A stretch of 64,000 nucleotides of DNA from Candolleomyces eurysporus (lineage: Eukaryota; Basidiomycota; Agaricomycetes; Agaricales; Psathyrellaceae). A program made the position numbers and the translations under genes. Of the stretch, positions 31,007-42,802 are shown one piece after another. Below the pieces are notes generated by a model that had not been told where the DNA came from, did not search any database, and worked only from the letters and a program-made list of their open reading frames with translations. The number at the start of each line of letters is the position of its first letter. Within the stretch, counting starts at the first letter, position 1. The DNA is taken from NCBI GenBank assembly GCA_027579435.1, contig JANBPK010000941.1, positions 24,481 to 88,480 of the forward strand. The letters are read 5' to 3'.

Positions 31007-34000
31007 CTGAGATGTCAAGAGGTGTGGTATGGATGGTTGATGACGAGGACGGGGAAGAAAGGGGACAAGAGGAAGCAATGTGAACACAGCACAATCAACA
31101 CGAGTCTAACATAAGGAAAGTATAGTCGTTTGCATAATAATCGGCAATCGCTGTCAAGTTGTTTTTGCGTGCCGGCAGAAAGTGCGCCACCCACCTTGTA
31201 TTGTCACGGTTGCCTTGTTGGACTTTATAGACCGGTTGACAAGCGTTCAACCAGGCATTCAAACTTAGCGGGATCACCGTTGCCGACAGCTGTCATAACC
31301 TTACTTGCAAAACAAAAACGACTACAAGCTGCTATGCCGACCACCGTAATGACAGTCTCCACACAAGGGCGTTCCTGAAAACGGTGCAGGTAAGTAAGAT
31401 CTCGTAGATTCTGCTGTGTCATACTCTCTCCCGTCCCAAATCGCCAATTTTAGCGAGATAACAAAGTTCGAGGTATGGCAAGCATGAACTCGGAAGTTAT
31501 TAGTGGGGAAAATGTCAAAGAAACAGAGGCAATTGCGAGTATTAAGGCACAGAATACCGGGTTCAGGTGACAATGACCTCGTTCCAAAGTTCCGTCAAAG
31601 CCCTTTCAACTTGTGTTAGTTTTGGAGTTCAAGGTTTACCTATATTGAAGGCTTTTGACCCCTGCCATTAGTCATTTCAGAACTGAAGAATGAGCACAGA
31701 CGATAGGTGCCCACCGCCCGTTTAACAGACCAGTAGTGAGGTTAGTAGCTAAAGAACATTGCACTGGCACCGTACAGGCCGTCCCGCTATGGATTGTCTA
31801 CTCTCCATCCAGTGTCATTCGGAGCATTCTCGTCTAACGTGCCGCTAGCACTCACACTATCAATGGAGGACATGACCATAGAACGGGGCAAGTAACCCCG
31901 AAGAGTACTAGGAGCAGGCTCAAAAGAATTAGCGGGGGAACCTGCTGAAAGGTTCGGAGAGGGAGTGGGTTCGACGGCGACGATGCCGCTTCCGCCAACA
32001 AAAAAANGCGAAAGCCGTTATCGTATACCCCCAGCGTGGCCATATCCTCACGCCAGCCACTCAGACCGGTTGTGGAGTGAGCGGCTCAGGGACGCCGTCG
32101 AGACTGAAGAGCTTTTCTTCAAAGCAATACTCGCACAAGTAATCGTTGACATAAAGCTCAAAAGTTACCTTCCTTGCATAAGCAATGCCATCGGTTTTCG
32201 TTTTTCAACTCATACCTGAAGAGCTTGGAATGCTCTATTCTCGGCTTTCAGCGAGTTCATCGTTCAAGAAGGCCTGGCTCGTAGAAGCATCGTCGATGGT
32301 TGCTCATAGAACAAAGGAAGGAGCACGAACATTAGATTATGATACAGAGGATAAACACAATTGTCATCCCCCTTCTGCAAACCCTGATCAAAGTACCACA
32401 ACTGGAATCAAAGCGTTGGTCTCTTCTTGAGGCTTTGACGGTTTCTGATGCTTGAACAGTTTTTGAAGATCGATCCACTCGCGTTGAGCTCCTGTCAAAA
32501 ACACGGAGCCTGTCTTCGAACTGAAGTTCCCAATGATGGTACTGAACAAGACACGAGTACGTGCCGGCCAACCTCAATGAGAATATTCAAACGAGAACGT
32601 GGCATACCTAATGTGAAGAGTGTCAAGATGGCGACACCGCCAAGGTTATACCTGAGGGAAAAGATCACATTCAGCTGCGACGCATTTGTCTGCGGCTGCA
32701 TTGTTCGTTCCTCCCAGTAACACTTGTCTCCACATTCATCGCATCAATCCACCTTTCCAACGACAAAATCTCAACTTGGAAGAGCAGGGACGACCTAAAA
32801 GTATCGAAATCAAACGATGTCGATGGTGACCTTGGCACAGGAAACGCGAACGAATCTCTGACCACGGTGTTCGCGTACTCGTTGACACAATTCACTGGCT
32901 CATCGACACTCCCTTTTTTGCATGGGTTCATTTGTCCAACAAAAATATTGGGTCCCCAAACGGCGCGGGGAATCATGTGAGGATTTCCAAGATAGCCGCG
33001 TCCGTTACACGAATCACGCCAGAAATTATGAGGTTCTGGAAGGTATTTCGTATCATGTAGATGAGGGTGATGAGCCTCCTAGCGTCTTGTATAGTACTGC
33101 AAAAAAACAGAGATGGCGGACAATCACAAGTTCATCTTCCAAATCGTTTAACTTGACGAACCTGGTGGGATCAGCCTGTTCATGCTTTGTTAAACCAAAG
33201 CTGATTCCCTCCGCTTAGGTTCTCGGTTCCGTTCTATTTCTAGGATTTTCAGTACCACAAAGTTCGAACACTCATATAGGATAATTGGTGGACGAAATAC
33301 ACGCGTACCAAGCGCCCCACTCTACGTACATTCCCTTTCATCTGCGGAGAGGTCTATCTAACATGCCAATGCTCTCGCACCCAGTTTTGAGGTGTTGATA
33401 CTCGAATTCTCCCGGCGTTCCACAATCCCGGCGCACACTGCCAAACGTAAATACTAGCTTTAGCAACGCGAGCGGGAGAAGTAACGTCGAAATAGAGAAT
33501 TTTTACACCCAATCGCGCCTGGTTTCAAACCTGAAGCCGTGTTGGTCCCTCACCAGTACTCGAAGAACGTCGATAGCAGGCTGAGCCTCACGCGAGGGTC
33601 GGGGTGAAGCGGTTGAGGAGCCAGAGGGCATCAGGATCCCGTTTGATAGTGGACGTTGTTGTGGAGAGCCTAGTTACTTTGGACGCTACAAAATCTCCGC
33701 CTTTGCAAGCTTCTTTGCCGTTTGCCTCCGCCGCCCGTCAATCAAACTCCCACTAGAACACCTCCGCAGATGAACGTCGTCGTCGTCGACTCAAGGAACA
33801 AGAGGGGTTGATTTTCCCTGAAGGGCTCGCTGCCAATCCTGTCCGAGAGACCGCTTCAGTGAAGCTTGGTCAAGCAGGAGGCGGAGAGCGCAGTGCGTTG
33901 TGCCGGAGAGGAGGATTTATGTCAGGATCGATGTCAATGAAGTCGAAGCCATGATCTAAGATGTCGACAACGACCCCTCAGCCTTCTCATCTAGAGCCCC

Positions 34001-34702
34001 AGTGGTAATCGGCGTGTGTGCTTGTTGGTCAAATTCACAAATGCCTACACTCAACCATCCTTCCCATTTGAGAGAGCCGTTAGGTTCGACCTCGGGCTCC
34101 TCAACCTCACCGTCGTAGCCTTGCCACCGCTCAGAAGCCCGATCTGACGACAACGATAACAGCTGCGATTGCGACTGTGAGTTCACGTATGCCACGAGTG
34201 AGCATATCCTCCCTTTTGATCAAACAACCACAGCAGGGTCTGGTGAGCGGAGAGATACTACGCTCCTGCCTGGTAGTTTGTGCGGTACTTCGTTTCTATC
34301 CAGGAGCTCGTGGATTCGAGGAAGGTCAAATATCTGGTATGCTGTTATTGCCGTTGCGCATCATCTGCTTGTATGAGCCCTATTCTTATTCCTGAAGTAT
34401 CACCACGGTCATCGTGTAAGTACGGATCTCGCTGTATAGTATCAATTTCTACCTCTCTGAGATTGACCCAAATTTTTGGTCCACTGCTTTGTCGACATGG
34501 TGTCGTCCCTTGCCCGACTTCGAAAACCAGGTCTGATTTGGATCGTCAACCATATGAATAACCTTCATTTGACCAAAGTTTAACCGCTCAAAAGGTAGTT
34601 CAATAATCACTGCGTCTATCGCCTCAGCATCTGGTCCGGTCAAAGGGCAAGATTTGGTCAATATCATTGCGCAGAATTTACTCTAACAGGAGGATGACAG
34701 TG
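31007..34702. repeat. Spacer B-C of the NLR array
   Basis: The 5' flank of B runs from 31.0 to about 33.2 kb, longer than in other units, with a single N at 32007. The middle block runs 33.3-33.95 kb, and the shared 3' flank is 34.17-34.70 kb, including TTTTGATCAAACAACC near 34213. No conserved open frame was found, and I support no gene. Confidence 0.6.
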
Positions 34703-37468
34703 TCAAGTGGCAGATGGTTGATCATGTGGTCGTATGCTTATTTTTACCCCCTTCAACGTTATGGTACTATGAATGCTAAGAAGACGGCCGTCACCTGGCC
34801 CTGCAGCATTCGTTCCAGCTTGGGCACGGGCAACTATCCATTTTAACACCTGGTAGACCCTTTAGGTTCGCTAAAATGACAGTAGAAGAACGGAATTTAA
34901 ACTTACTAGATATGCGTCAATAAATGTCCAATCACTAAGCCACTATGGGAGGAGGGTTAAAGGGGTCACTTGACGATCCAATCGAAGGAAGCAGTGACAC
35001 ATACCCTGCTCATGCGGATCTCATTGGCATTCGGATCCCATGAATGCTCCAAAACGCTGCTAGAAGACTGGATCATGGTGATAGCTCTGAGTAAAATAGA
35101 ACACGGAAGAAGGCGAGCAAATGATTACCTTTGCTCGAATTGCTGCTTCTACATGCTGCAGATTGTGCTGCAAGGCCATTGCTTGTTCTTGGTGAACCTC
35201 TAGACGGCCTACAAAGCCGATTCTCGCCACATCGGTGAAAAAATCAAGCTGCCAAAATCTATACTGCAGCCAGTTAAAGTTGTCTGGTGCATGATCACAT
35301 TCCAATGCCAAGGCCAACGATTCTATACATCCGGTCAAAGGGAGCAAGATCTGCTGGGGTTTGGGGTCAAGATCTTGAAATACCCGCAGGAAAAGTTGAG
35401 TGAATGAGAAGACGTGCCGATATGACGGCGTTTGAGAGCGTAGGTGAGTGAGCTGGTGAATCCCATCATAGATAGTTGGTTCTGAGATTGCCCTCAGGAA
35501 GTCATCCCAGTGGAACCGGAATCCAGAACGACACTCATATGGCGAAATAACCATCGGTGAGGAGAGAGTAGGGCTCAGCATGTGCTCGAGATTGAGGCTG
35601 AAGTAGTTGCAGGATAACCTGAGGTGATACAAAGGCGATACGAAGAAGCGCCCGGATCGACTTTCGGTCGTAAGGAATTGGTGGACGGATGTATGACACA
35701 TAATTACAGGTAAGTCACCACCCTCCGGGACGTTGATGACCGGTCGTAGATTGACGAGGACCCGAACGATTTCGAAAGTTTCGATGCCAAGAAGTTTGCC
35801 GATCTTGGTAACTGAAGTCGGTTGATGAATTAGTGCAACGGCGGAAATAACGTCAGGGAAATGAGGGTGATTCTCTGATTTCGCGAGAATATGAGCATAG
35901 AAAGCATCAAGCGTTCGCGGAAAACGGAGGGTTGGACTTTGTGCAGTTGGTGGTAGGTAGGTGACCTCCTCTAAATGCTCTGCCCAGCGGCTGATGCTAT
36001 ACAAAGAAGCAGCGGTATCAGGTTGCTTTCCATCATGGAGGATGTAGCAGCGATACAACAGATGAAGGTGATAAGAAGGAGGGGTAAAGAAGCATCCGGA
36101 ACGGCTCTCAGTAGTGAGGAAGTCGCGGAGGGATGTGTGGCACATTGTAACAGGTAGGTCGTCGGTGCCCGGAATATGAATGATCGCTTGCAAATTGACT
36201 AGGACCCGAACGACTTCAAAAGTCTCGATCCCAAGAAGTTCTGCGATCCCGATAATCGGAAGTGGCTCGAAGACTAATGCGAGGGTTGAGATGATGTCGG
36301 AGAAATGCGGGATATTTTTNGGAACGAGAGAGGGTTTTGGCATAGAGGGTGTCGAGGCCGGGGTTCATGTTGAGCGTGTGCGGGAGACGGTCCATCGGTG
36401 TTGATTGGTCGTCGGTGGGATCCATGATGTATTTGAAGAGAGCAGACGCGAAGATGAACGAACCCCCAATGTGGTCTACCAATTGGTCCTTGTCCTTCTT
36501 CACTGGCCAATCCCCGTGATTGCGAATATAAGCTTTGATGACGGGGTTTCGTTTTATCTCGGCCTCAAAGCAAGCACGCATAAATGTGTCGATGTCGTCG
36601 TGCGAACAATGGTTGACGAGGTTCTCGAGACGGACTTGATCTTTCTCTAGGCAACCTTGGATGTGTTGCTCGACTCGGCTGGTGATGAAGAACCGGAGAG
36701 GGACGAGGGGGTTTTTCTTGAAGAAATCGAGCATGTCCTCAATGAATGCCTGGACATCCTTTCGGTCGTCGCATTCGTCGAGCCCATCGATAACGATAAG
36801 GAAAGGTCTCTTGAGAAGGGTCGTCCAGCGCAGGGGGCCACTCCAGGCAGCCGCCTTGAAGGGCTCATACACCAAGTGACGAAGCTGGGCTACTAAATTC
36901 GATTTCAAGAGGCCTGGCTTCGTGTTGAGTGCCTTCTCAATAAATGGCGCTGCCTCAGGTATTGCAGCGGCGAGCTGGCAGGCTAAAGTCGTCGCGAACC
37001 TGGCCATTCTGCTTCTGTCGCCGGTGTTCCGAAAGAAGAAAAAACTCCCCAGCAAGCGCTTTCTCTCTTCGAATATAAGCGCAATTTCGAGGGCAATAGC
37101 TGATTTCCCACATCCCACAAAACCATAAAGCCAGAGAATGTGCGTGTTCCACAGCAGTGTGCTGTCGACCCAGGCGACGATCGTGCAGATCACGTCGATT
37201 CGTGTACCGGGAAAGCATGCGGAGTTTGGCGGAGATGTCTCTCGATCTCGAGTGTGAGATGCATCGAGAATAGGCTGGAGGAGCTGAATGAGGGCTGCAA
37301 AGCAAGTCATGAGCTCAGAGAAAACGGCCATGGTCCACAAAATTACGTACTCGCTTGATCGTTAGAGCGGATGTAGTTTCCGTTGACGATGTAGTTGCTC
37401 TGCTCGCCAATTTGGAAATTGTGAGCATTTGGAAAGATTTCAGCATGTGCAAGAGGGCTCTCAGCCAT
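34703..37468 (-). CDS. NACHT NLR-like NTPase, array copy C (mosaic)
   Basis: Five exons: 37468-37351, 37294-35129, 35067-35005, 34942-34907, 34849-34703. With the N at 36320 removed the model is in phase and gives 842 aa. Exon 1 is 'MAESPLAHAEIFPNAHNFQI…GNYIRSNDQA'. The NACHT core has 'GFVGCGKSAIAL', 'LIVIDGLDECDD' and 'RFFITSRVEQHI'. The N-terminal half of the NACHT follows the B subgroup ('EERKRLLGS', 'AAWSGPLRWTT'). After Walker B it switches to the A/E subgroup ('EKDQVRLENLVNHCS', 'HGDWPVKKDKDQLV'). That suggests recombination or gene conversion between array members. The two winged-helix-like modules and the C-terminal 'KWIVARAQAGTNAAGPG' are intact. Confidence 0.87.
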
Positions 37469-38699
37469 CCAAAATGTCCAGAGGTGGGGTGTGGATGGCT
37501 GATGACGAGGACAGGGGAAGAAGGAACGAAAGGAAGCGGTGCGAGCACAGCTCAGATAACGGCTGCCCCAGCACAGCACACAGTCAACGCCAGTCTGATA
37601 TGAGGGTGTTCCTGAAATGGAAACTACACATGACTTGCACGGCCACCCAGCTAAGTGCCCGCTGGTGTAAGTAGTCGAGATCTGTGGTATGGCAAGCATG
37701 AATTCTCGTCAAGGTCCCTTCGTGTTAGTTGTGGAGTTTGACATTTACCTATATCGAAGGCCTACAGCCCCTACTAATACCTACCAGATAGCGGTTCAGA
37801 ACGGAATAATGAGCATAGATGTTATGCGTTTGCTCTAGGGTTCCACTGCCCATTTCACGTCGACGTAGCAAGGTTCAAAGAAAGAGCAGGTTTTACGATT
37901 CATCCACCGCCGCGCCGCCGCCACGCGCAGTCCCAAAAGCTAGAGCCATTATTGAAAGTCATTAATGTAGCCATGTCTTCGGGCCAAAACCCAGACCAAT
38001 TGTGGGGCAGTACTTGGCTGAAGAGAATCGGACTGGCACCGCAGAAAACCGTGCCGCTATGGATTATCTACTCTCGATCCAGCGTCGTTTGTAACATTTC
38101 ATCTAACGTGCCGCCAGCACTCACGTAGTATCAAAGTAGGACACGTCTGAGCAACAGTGCAAGCACCTTTAGAACCGAGCAAAGAACTTATCAGCACAGT
38201 TGTGGGAGGAGAGCCTTCCTGGAGTGTTTGAAATTTTAAGTCGCGTGCGCCTTGTTTGTTGTTTTTGCCTGATCCAAACCAAGCTGATGGCCAACACCTC
38301 TCATCATGGCCTTGTTTCCTAACAACTACGCCGATAAGCCGCAACAGACATCCCACTAATCAAATCACCCGGTCTGCGGGTACCCGGGACAGTATCGTCC
38401 CGTTTGTATCCTCTCTGTCGAGGTTATATATTCTCGTTTATGCTGTTGTCGCTGATGCGCGCACCAATTTGCCTGCTTGTATGACCCTAATCCTTATTTC
38501 CGGAGTATCATGATGATTGCGTTTAGCATGCATGTATTTGTTGTACAGTATTGATTTCTACTAGATCAGCGACTGATAGAAATTCCTCGTTCATTTCTTT
38601 GTCAACGTGGTGTCGTCCCCTGTCCCGCTTCGAAATAGTGGTCTAGGTCAGATTGTCAATGGCAAGATTTGGGTGAATATTACTGCACAGAATTTACAA
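37469..38699. repeat. Spacer C-D of the NLR array
   Basis: This short spacer is the 5' flank of C (37.5-38.1 kb) followed by a piece like 21.1-21.5 kb and then the shared 3' flank (38.38-38.70 kb). The middle block seen in other spacers is missing. No gene is supported. Confidence 0.6.
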
Positions 38700-39712
38700 A
38701 TTTTCCAGGGGGAGGATAGCGTCGAGTAGCAGATGGTTGAGTGTAGGTTTGGATGCGGGCTCACGAAATGGATACCGTAACCATTTGTCTTGTGCATGAT
38801 CGCGTTCCAATACCAAGGCGAAGGATTGGGTACATCTGGTGAGGGCGAGCAAAGCCCACTAGGTTTTGGGGTCTCGAGCTTGGAATACCCAAATGAAAGG
38901 CGAAGTGAATGGGAAGATGTGCGGATAAGACGAGGTTTGGGAGGGTAGGTGAGGGAGTTCGTCAAGCTTGTCATAGACAGTTGGTTCTGAAATTGATTCC
39001 AGAAATAGTCTCCAGTACAAGCTGGATCGAGTACGCCATTTGACCGATTGAGAAACCATTCGCGACAATTGAGTACGGCCCAAAAAGTCGTCAAGATTGA
39101 GGCCGAAGTAGTTGTAGGATGACCTAAGTTGATACATATGATGGTGATACAAAGAAGCGCCCGGGTCGACCTTCGGTTGTAAGGAATCGGTGGAAGGATG
39201 CATGGCACATGGTTATAGGTGAACAATCATCCTCCGGGACATTGATGACTGGTTGGAGATTGACGAGGACCTGAACTATTTTGAAAGTTTTGATGTCAAG
39301 AAAACCGCTGATCATGGCAGCTGAAGTCGAGTTCTGAAGCCACGCGTTTTNCTCTCTTCGAATATGGGCGCAATTTCTAGCGCAACAGCTGATTTCCTAC
39401 ACCCCACAAAGCCGTAAAGCCAGAGGACGTGCGGATTCCATCTATTCGTGTGCCGGGAAAGCATGCTGAATCCGGAGGAGACTGACTCCCGATGTCTCTC
39501 GGTCTTGAGTGTGGGATGCATCGAGCGTCGAGAATAGGCTGTTGTAATGCAAGTCATAAATTCAGAGAAAACAGCTATACCCTACAGAATCACGTACTCG
39601 CTTGGTCGTTGGAGATGTTGTTTCCGTTGACGAAGGTGTTCTTCAGCTCGCCATTCTGGGTGTTGTGAGCATTTGGTAAAACTTCAACACATGCATGATG
39701 GCTCTCGGCCAT
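38700..39712 (-). pseudogene. NACHT NLR-like pseudogene, array copy D
   Basis: Exon 1 is present (39712, 'MAESHHACVEVLPNAHN…NGNNISNDQA') with its donor. Exon 2 begins but loses the 'LIQLLKPILDAS' stretch by rearrangement. Walker A is changed to 'GFVGCRKSAVAL' (the Gly before Lys replaced by Arg). Immediately after 'ALEIAPIFEE' a deletion of about 1.4 kb removes Walker B, the rest of the NACHT and the first winged-helix-like module. The sequence resumes inside the second module ('MISGFLDIKTFKIVQVLVNL') out of frame. A second deletion removes exons 3-5 except the last codons. An N lies at 39351 near the junction, but no choice of base restores the frame. Its sequence groups with B and C. Confidence 0.9.
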
Positions 39713-42700
39713 CTGAGGTGTTGAGAGGTGGGGTGTTGATGGCTGATTACAAGCACGGGGAAAAGAAGAAAGGGGATGTGAGGGAGCGGTGCGAGCGCAG
39801 CACGAAGGCGTCCCTAAAAAGGAACGATACAGCCGGTTAAGCGCCTGGCCGCTTCTTTCGCGTCTTTCTCTATGATCCCCGAGTCCAGAGATCTTTGGTG
39901 GAGACAATGTAATTTCTCACCTACTTTTTTATTGTGCTTCCCGAGCTTGAAACATACAGTGACCATCGTCAAGCACCCGGCAGGCCTCTCCAGCAGCCCA
40001 CGAAATGACAATTCGGAACGGAACAACGGCATCGGCGACACGGGTTTTCACTTCCCGCTTCATGTCGTTTTATACGATCCAGCCATCCCAGCCAGCCCCA
40101 AAATCATCGCTGAATACCCGCCCGCGCATCCATATCCTTGAGCCAACAGCTCAGATCGGTTGTAGAATCAGCGGCCAAGGAATATTGCAAGGAACCGTTG
40201 CAGAGTTAACACGCCAGGCTGGAACAATCGAATTTTCGCACAGCCCATAACACCAAAACAGAGGCCATCGCCTATTCAATGGTTGAACGATCCAATACCT
40301 CTCTTAAGTGAGAGGAGGGAGAAGTCTGAAACACTGATGCGGCGACGGCTTGAAATAAAGAAGGAGAGGAAAGGAGGCAAACCGATCCGAGAGGAGTCTG
40401 AAGAAGACAGATGGAGTGCGGAAGCAGTCAGTCCCGGTACACGAGTCGTTCTCCAAATGAAGTTTCAGACCAATCATAAATCTAAAAAAAGTGATTTGAA
40501 ACGAAAGGAGTGAGAAGCGCTTTTTGCCAGAATAAGTACTTGTCATCGGGGCTCATGAGTCCATCAGTGCCGCAACCGCCGTTGTAAGTTTAGGATTAGT
40601 GCGCTGGGCATGAAGGAACTGGTTTAAGAGTTGGTGCATCGAATGTAAACAGAATGTCGGAGAAGGAAAATTTAGTAACGCAGAAGCAGAGAGTCGCAAA
40701 AAGAGGGTCCAGGGGGAGAGGACTCGAGTTTGGGAATTGTTTGCTTCTGTTTAATCCCATAGCTGATGGTCTCCGCCTCTCATCCCATCAGGGAATCCTT
40801 CATTCGTTTCGTCTACTCCGACCGCACCGCACGAATGGTCGACAAATGCACGTTTGTCTACCAAGTCTCCATAATCACGTACACCCCTAAAGCTAACAAA
40901 GACACCAACAGCAGTCAATAGGCATCTCAATGATCAAATTGCCCAGCCTGCGGCCCTCTCAAGAAAACTGCCTTTGCCTTCTCAAACCCTTTCGCCGCCT
41001 GCGTTCCTGCCTCCCTCGTCGTCCGTCAACTAGCGGCCTACTCGAAGCTCTTCCTTCACAAAGTCAGGCAGTCGTTCCGGATTCCTTATAAAGCACTTCC
41101 GACTTCACCTGCTCTTCCGAATACCCTTCCACAGGGCTCTTTTTTGTATGTTGAACTCGTTGACCCGGAATCGACTGCAGCCCGGCATGGGGGACGACGA
41201 GATGGCACGATGGTAGATGTGCAGACGTCCAGCAAGTCGCGACGGGGTGTCTCCGATACCATGGACTCTGCAACCTGTCCGGAGCCATACAGATGATCGC
41301 TTGCAAGCACCGTCAAGAAGGGGAAGGAGACCTGAGGGATGGTAGCCGTTCGGAGGTCTGGAACGTCTAACCCGAGTAGCTGAGAGTCCTAACACGGCCC
41401 ACATTATTCATAGTCGTGACTCGTCAACGTCAATCTACCTTCCGTTCAAACTTGGCCGCGTAGGCTTCGATTCTACCATCCTAGTTCAACAAAGATGGGA
41501 GCATGATGTTGGTACTGAGGTATGTTCGATAATTTATTTCACTCACGCACCTACTGACTATACATCGTTGCGGCTGTGGTAGCAGCATGGTTGTCGAACG
41601 CTCCGAATTGGATCAGTGTTTTTCCTAATACCATCAACTCTGAAGCGACTGCGTCACTCCGGAAACGCAGATTGCATCACATCCCTCAAGAGTACGGGTG
41701 CCACTGCATTGCCTCTTTCCACCATTCGGTGACCTCTTTCCGGGAACAACTTCCTCTCTTCCAAGGACTTCCGCTACCCTCTCGCCACTATCAAACGACT
41801 ACCTGTTGTGCGCTCTCCCTACATCCCCTGTTCACCTCCCTATATGCAACCGACGGCTTGGCAGATTAACGCCGTCATGGTCGATTCAAGGAACGAGAGG
41901 GAGACTGATAATCCTTAAAGGGCTCGATGCCAATCCTGTCTGAGAGGTCGATACTGTCGAGCTTGGGTAAGCGGCGGTGCGGACGGCGCAGTGCGTTGTG
42001 CTGGGGAGGTGGTCGGGGTTGATGATGATGAAGTCATGAGCTACGGCGTCAACGGCGACCCATCAGACTTTTTATCTGAGCGCCGGGGGCAATCCGCTGA
42101 TGCTTCTGGTTGGTTGAATCCTCAACCGTCCTTCCGATTCAATATTCAAGAGCCGTCAGGCTCGAGTTCAGGCTTCTAAGTCTCGCTATCGTAGCGTTCG
42201 AGTTGCCGCCTTTCATAAGCCCGATCAGCTGGTGCTCCAATGACAACGATAACGGCTGCGGCTCCGACCGCGACTGCGAGGACACGTATGCCACGAGTGG
42301 ACGTATCCCGCCTTTTGATCAAACGACCAAAGTGGGGCCTGGTGTGCTGAGAGAGACTATGTACTTGCCAGGAGGTTTGGGTGGTATTTTGTTTCTATTC
42401 AGGAGCTTGCAGATTTGAAATAGGTTATATATCTGATATGCTGTTGTCGCCATTGCACGCTCAGATTGCTGTGCTTGTATGACCCTTATTCTTATTTCTG
42501 GAATATCGGGTTTATCGCGCTTTCCAGGTATTCTGTTGTTCAACACTGTTTTCTACCTATCTCAACCATTGACGTAAATGTCTCGTCCATTCCTTTGTCG
42601 ACGTGGTGCCGTCTCTTGTCCCACTTCGAAATTGTCATCCAGGTTGGATCGTCAGCCAGATGGATAAAGTTCATTGGAGCAAAATGCAGCTGCTCGAAAT

Positions 42701-42802
42701 CTACTTTGATATCTGCTGGGTCTTCCCACTCAGCACTCTAGTCTGGTCAACAGGGCAATATTTAGTACTACATGAAGTCTACTCCTACAGGGGATGACAG
42801 AA
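39713..42802. repeat. Spacer D-E of the NLR array
   Basis: The 5' flank of D covers 39.7-40.6 kb, a middle block covers 40.65-42.0 kb, and the shared 3' flank covers 42.27-42.80 kb. On the minus strand at 42297-42170 there is a hydrophobic open stretch ('GIRVLAVAVGAAAVIVVIG') whose counterparts in B and C are partly hydrophobic too. I cannot attach it to a gene. Confidence 0.55.
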
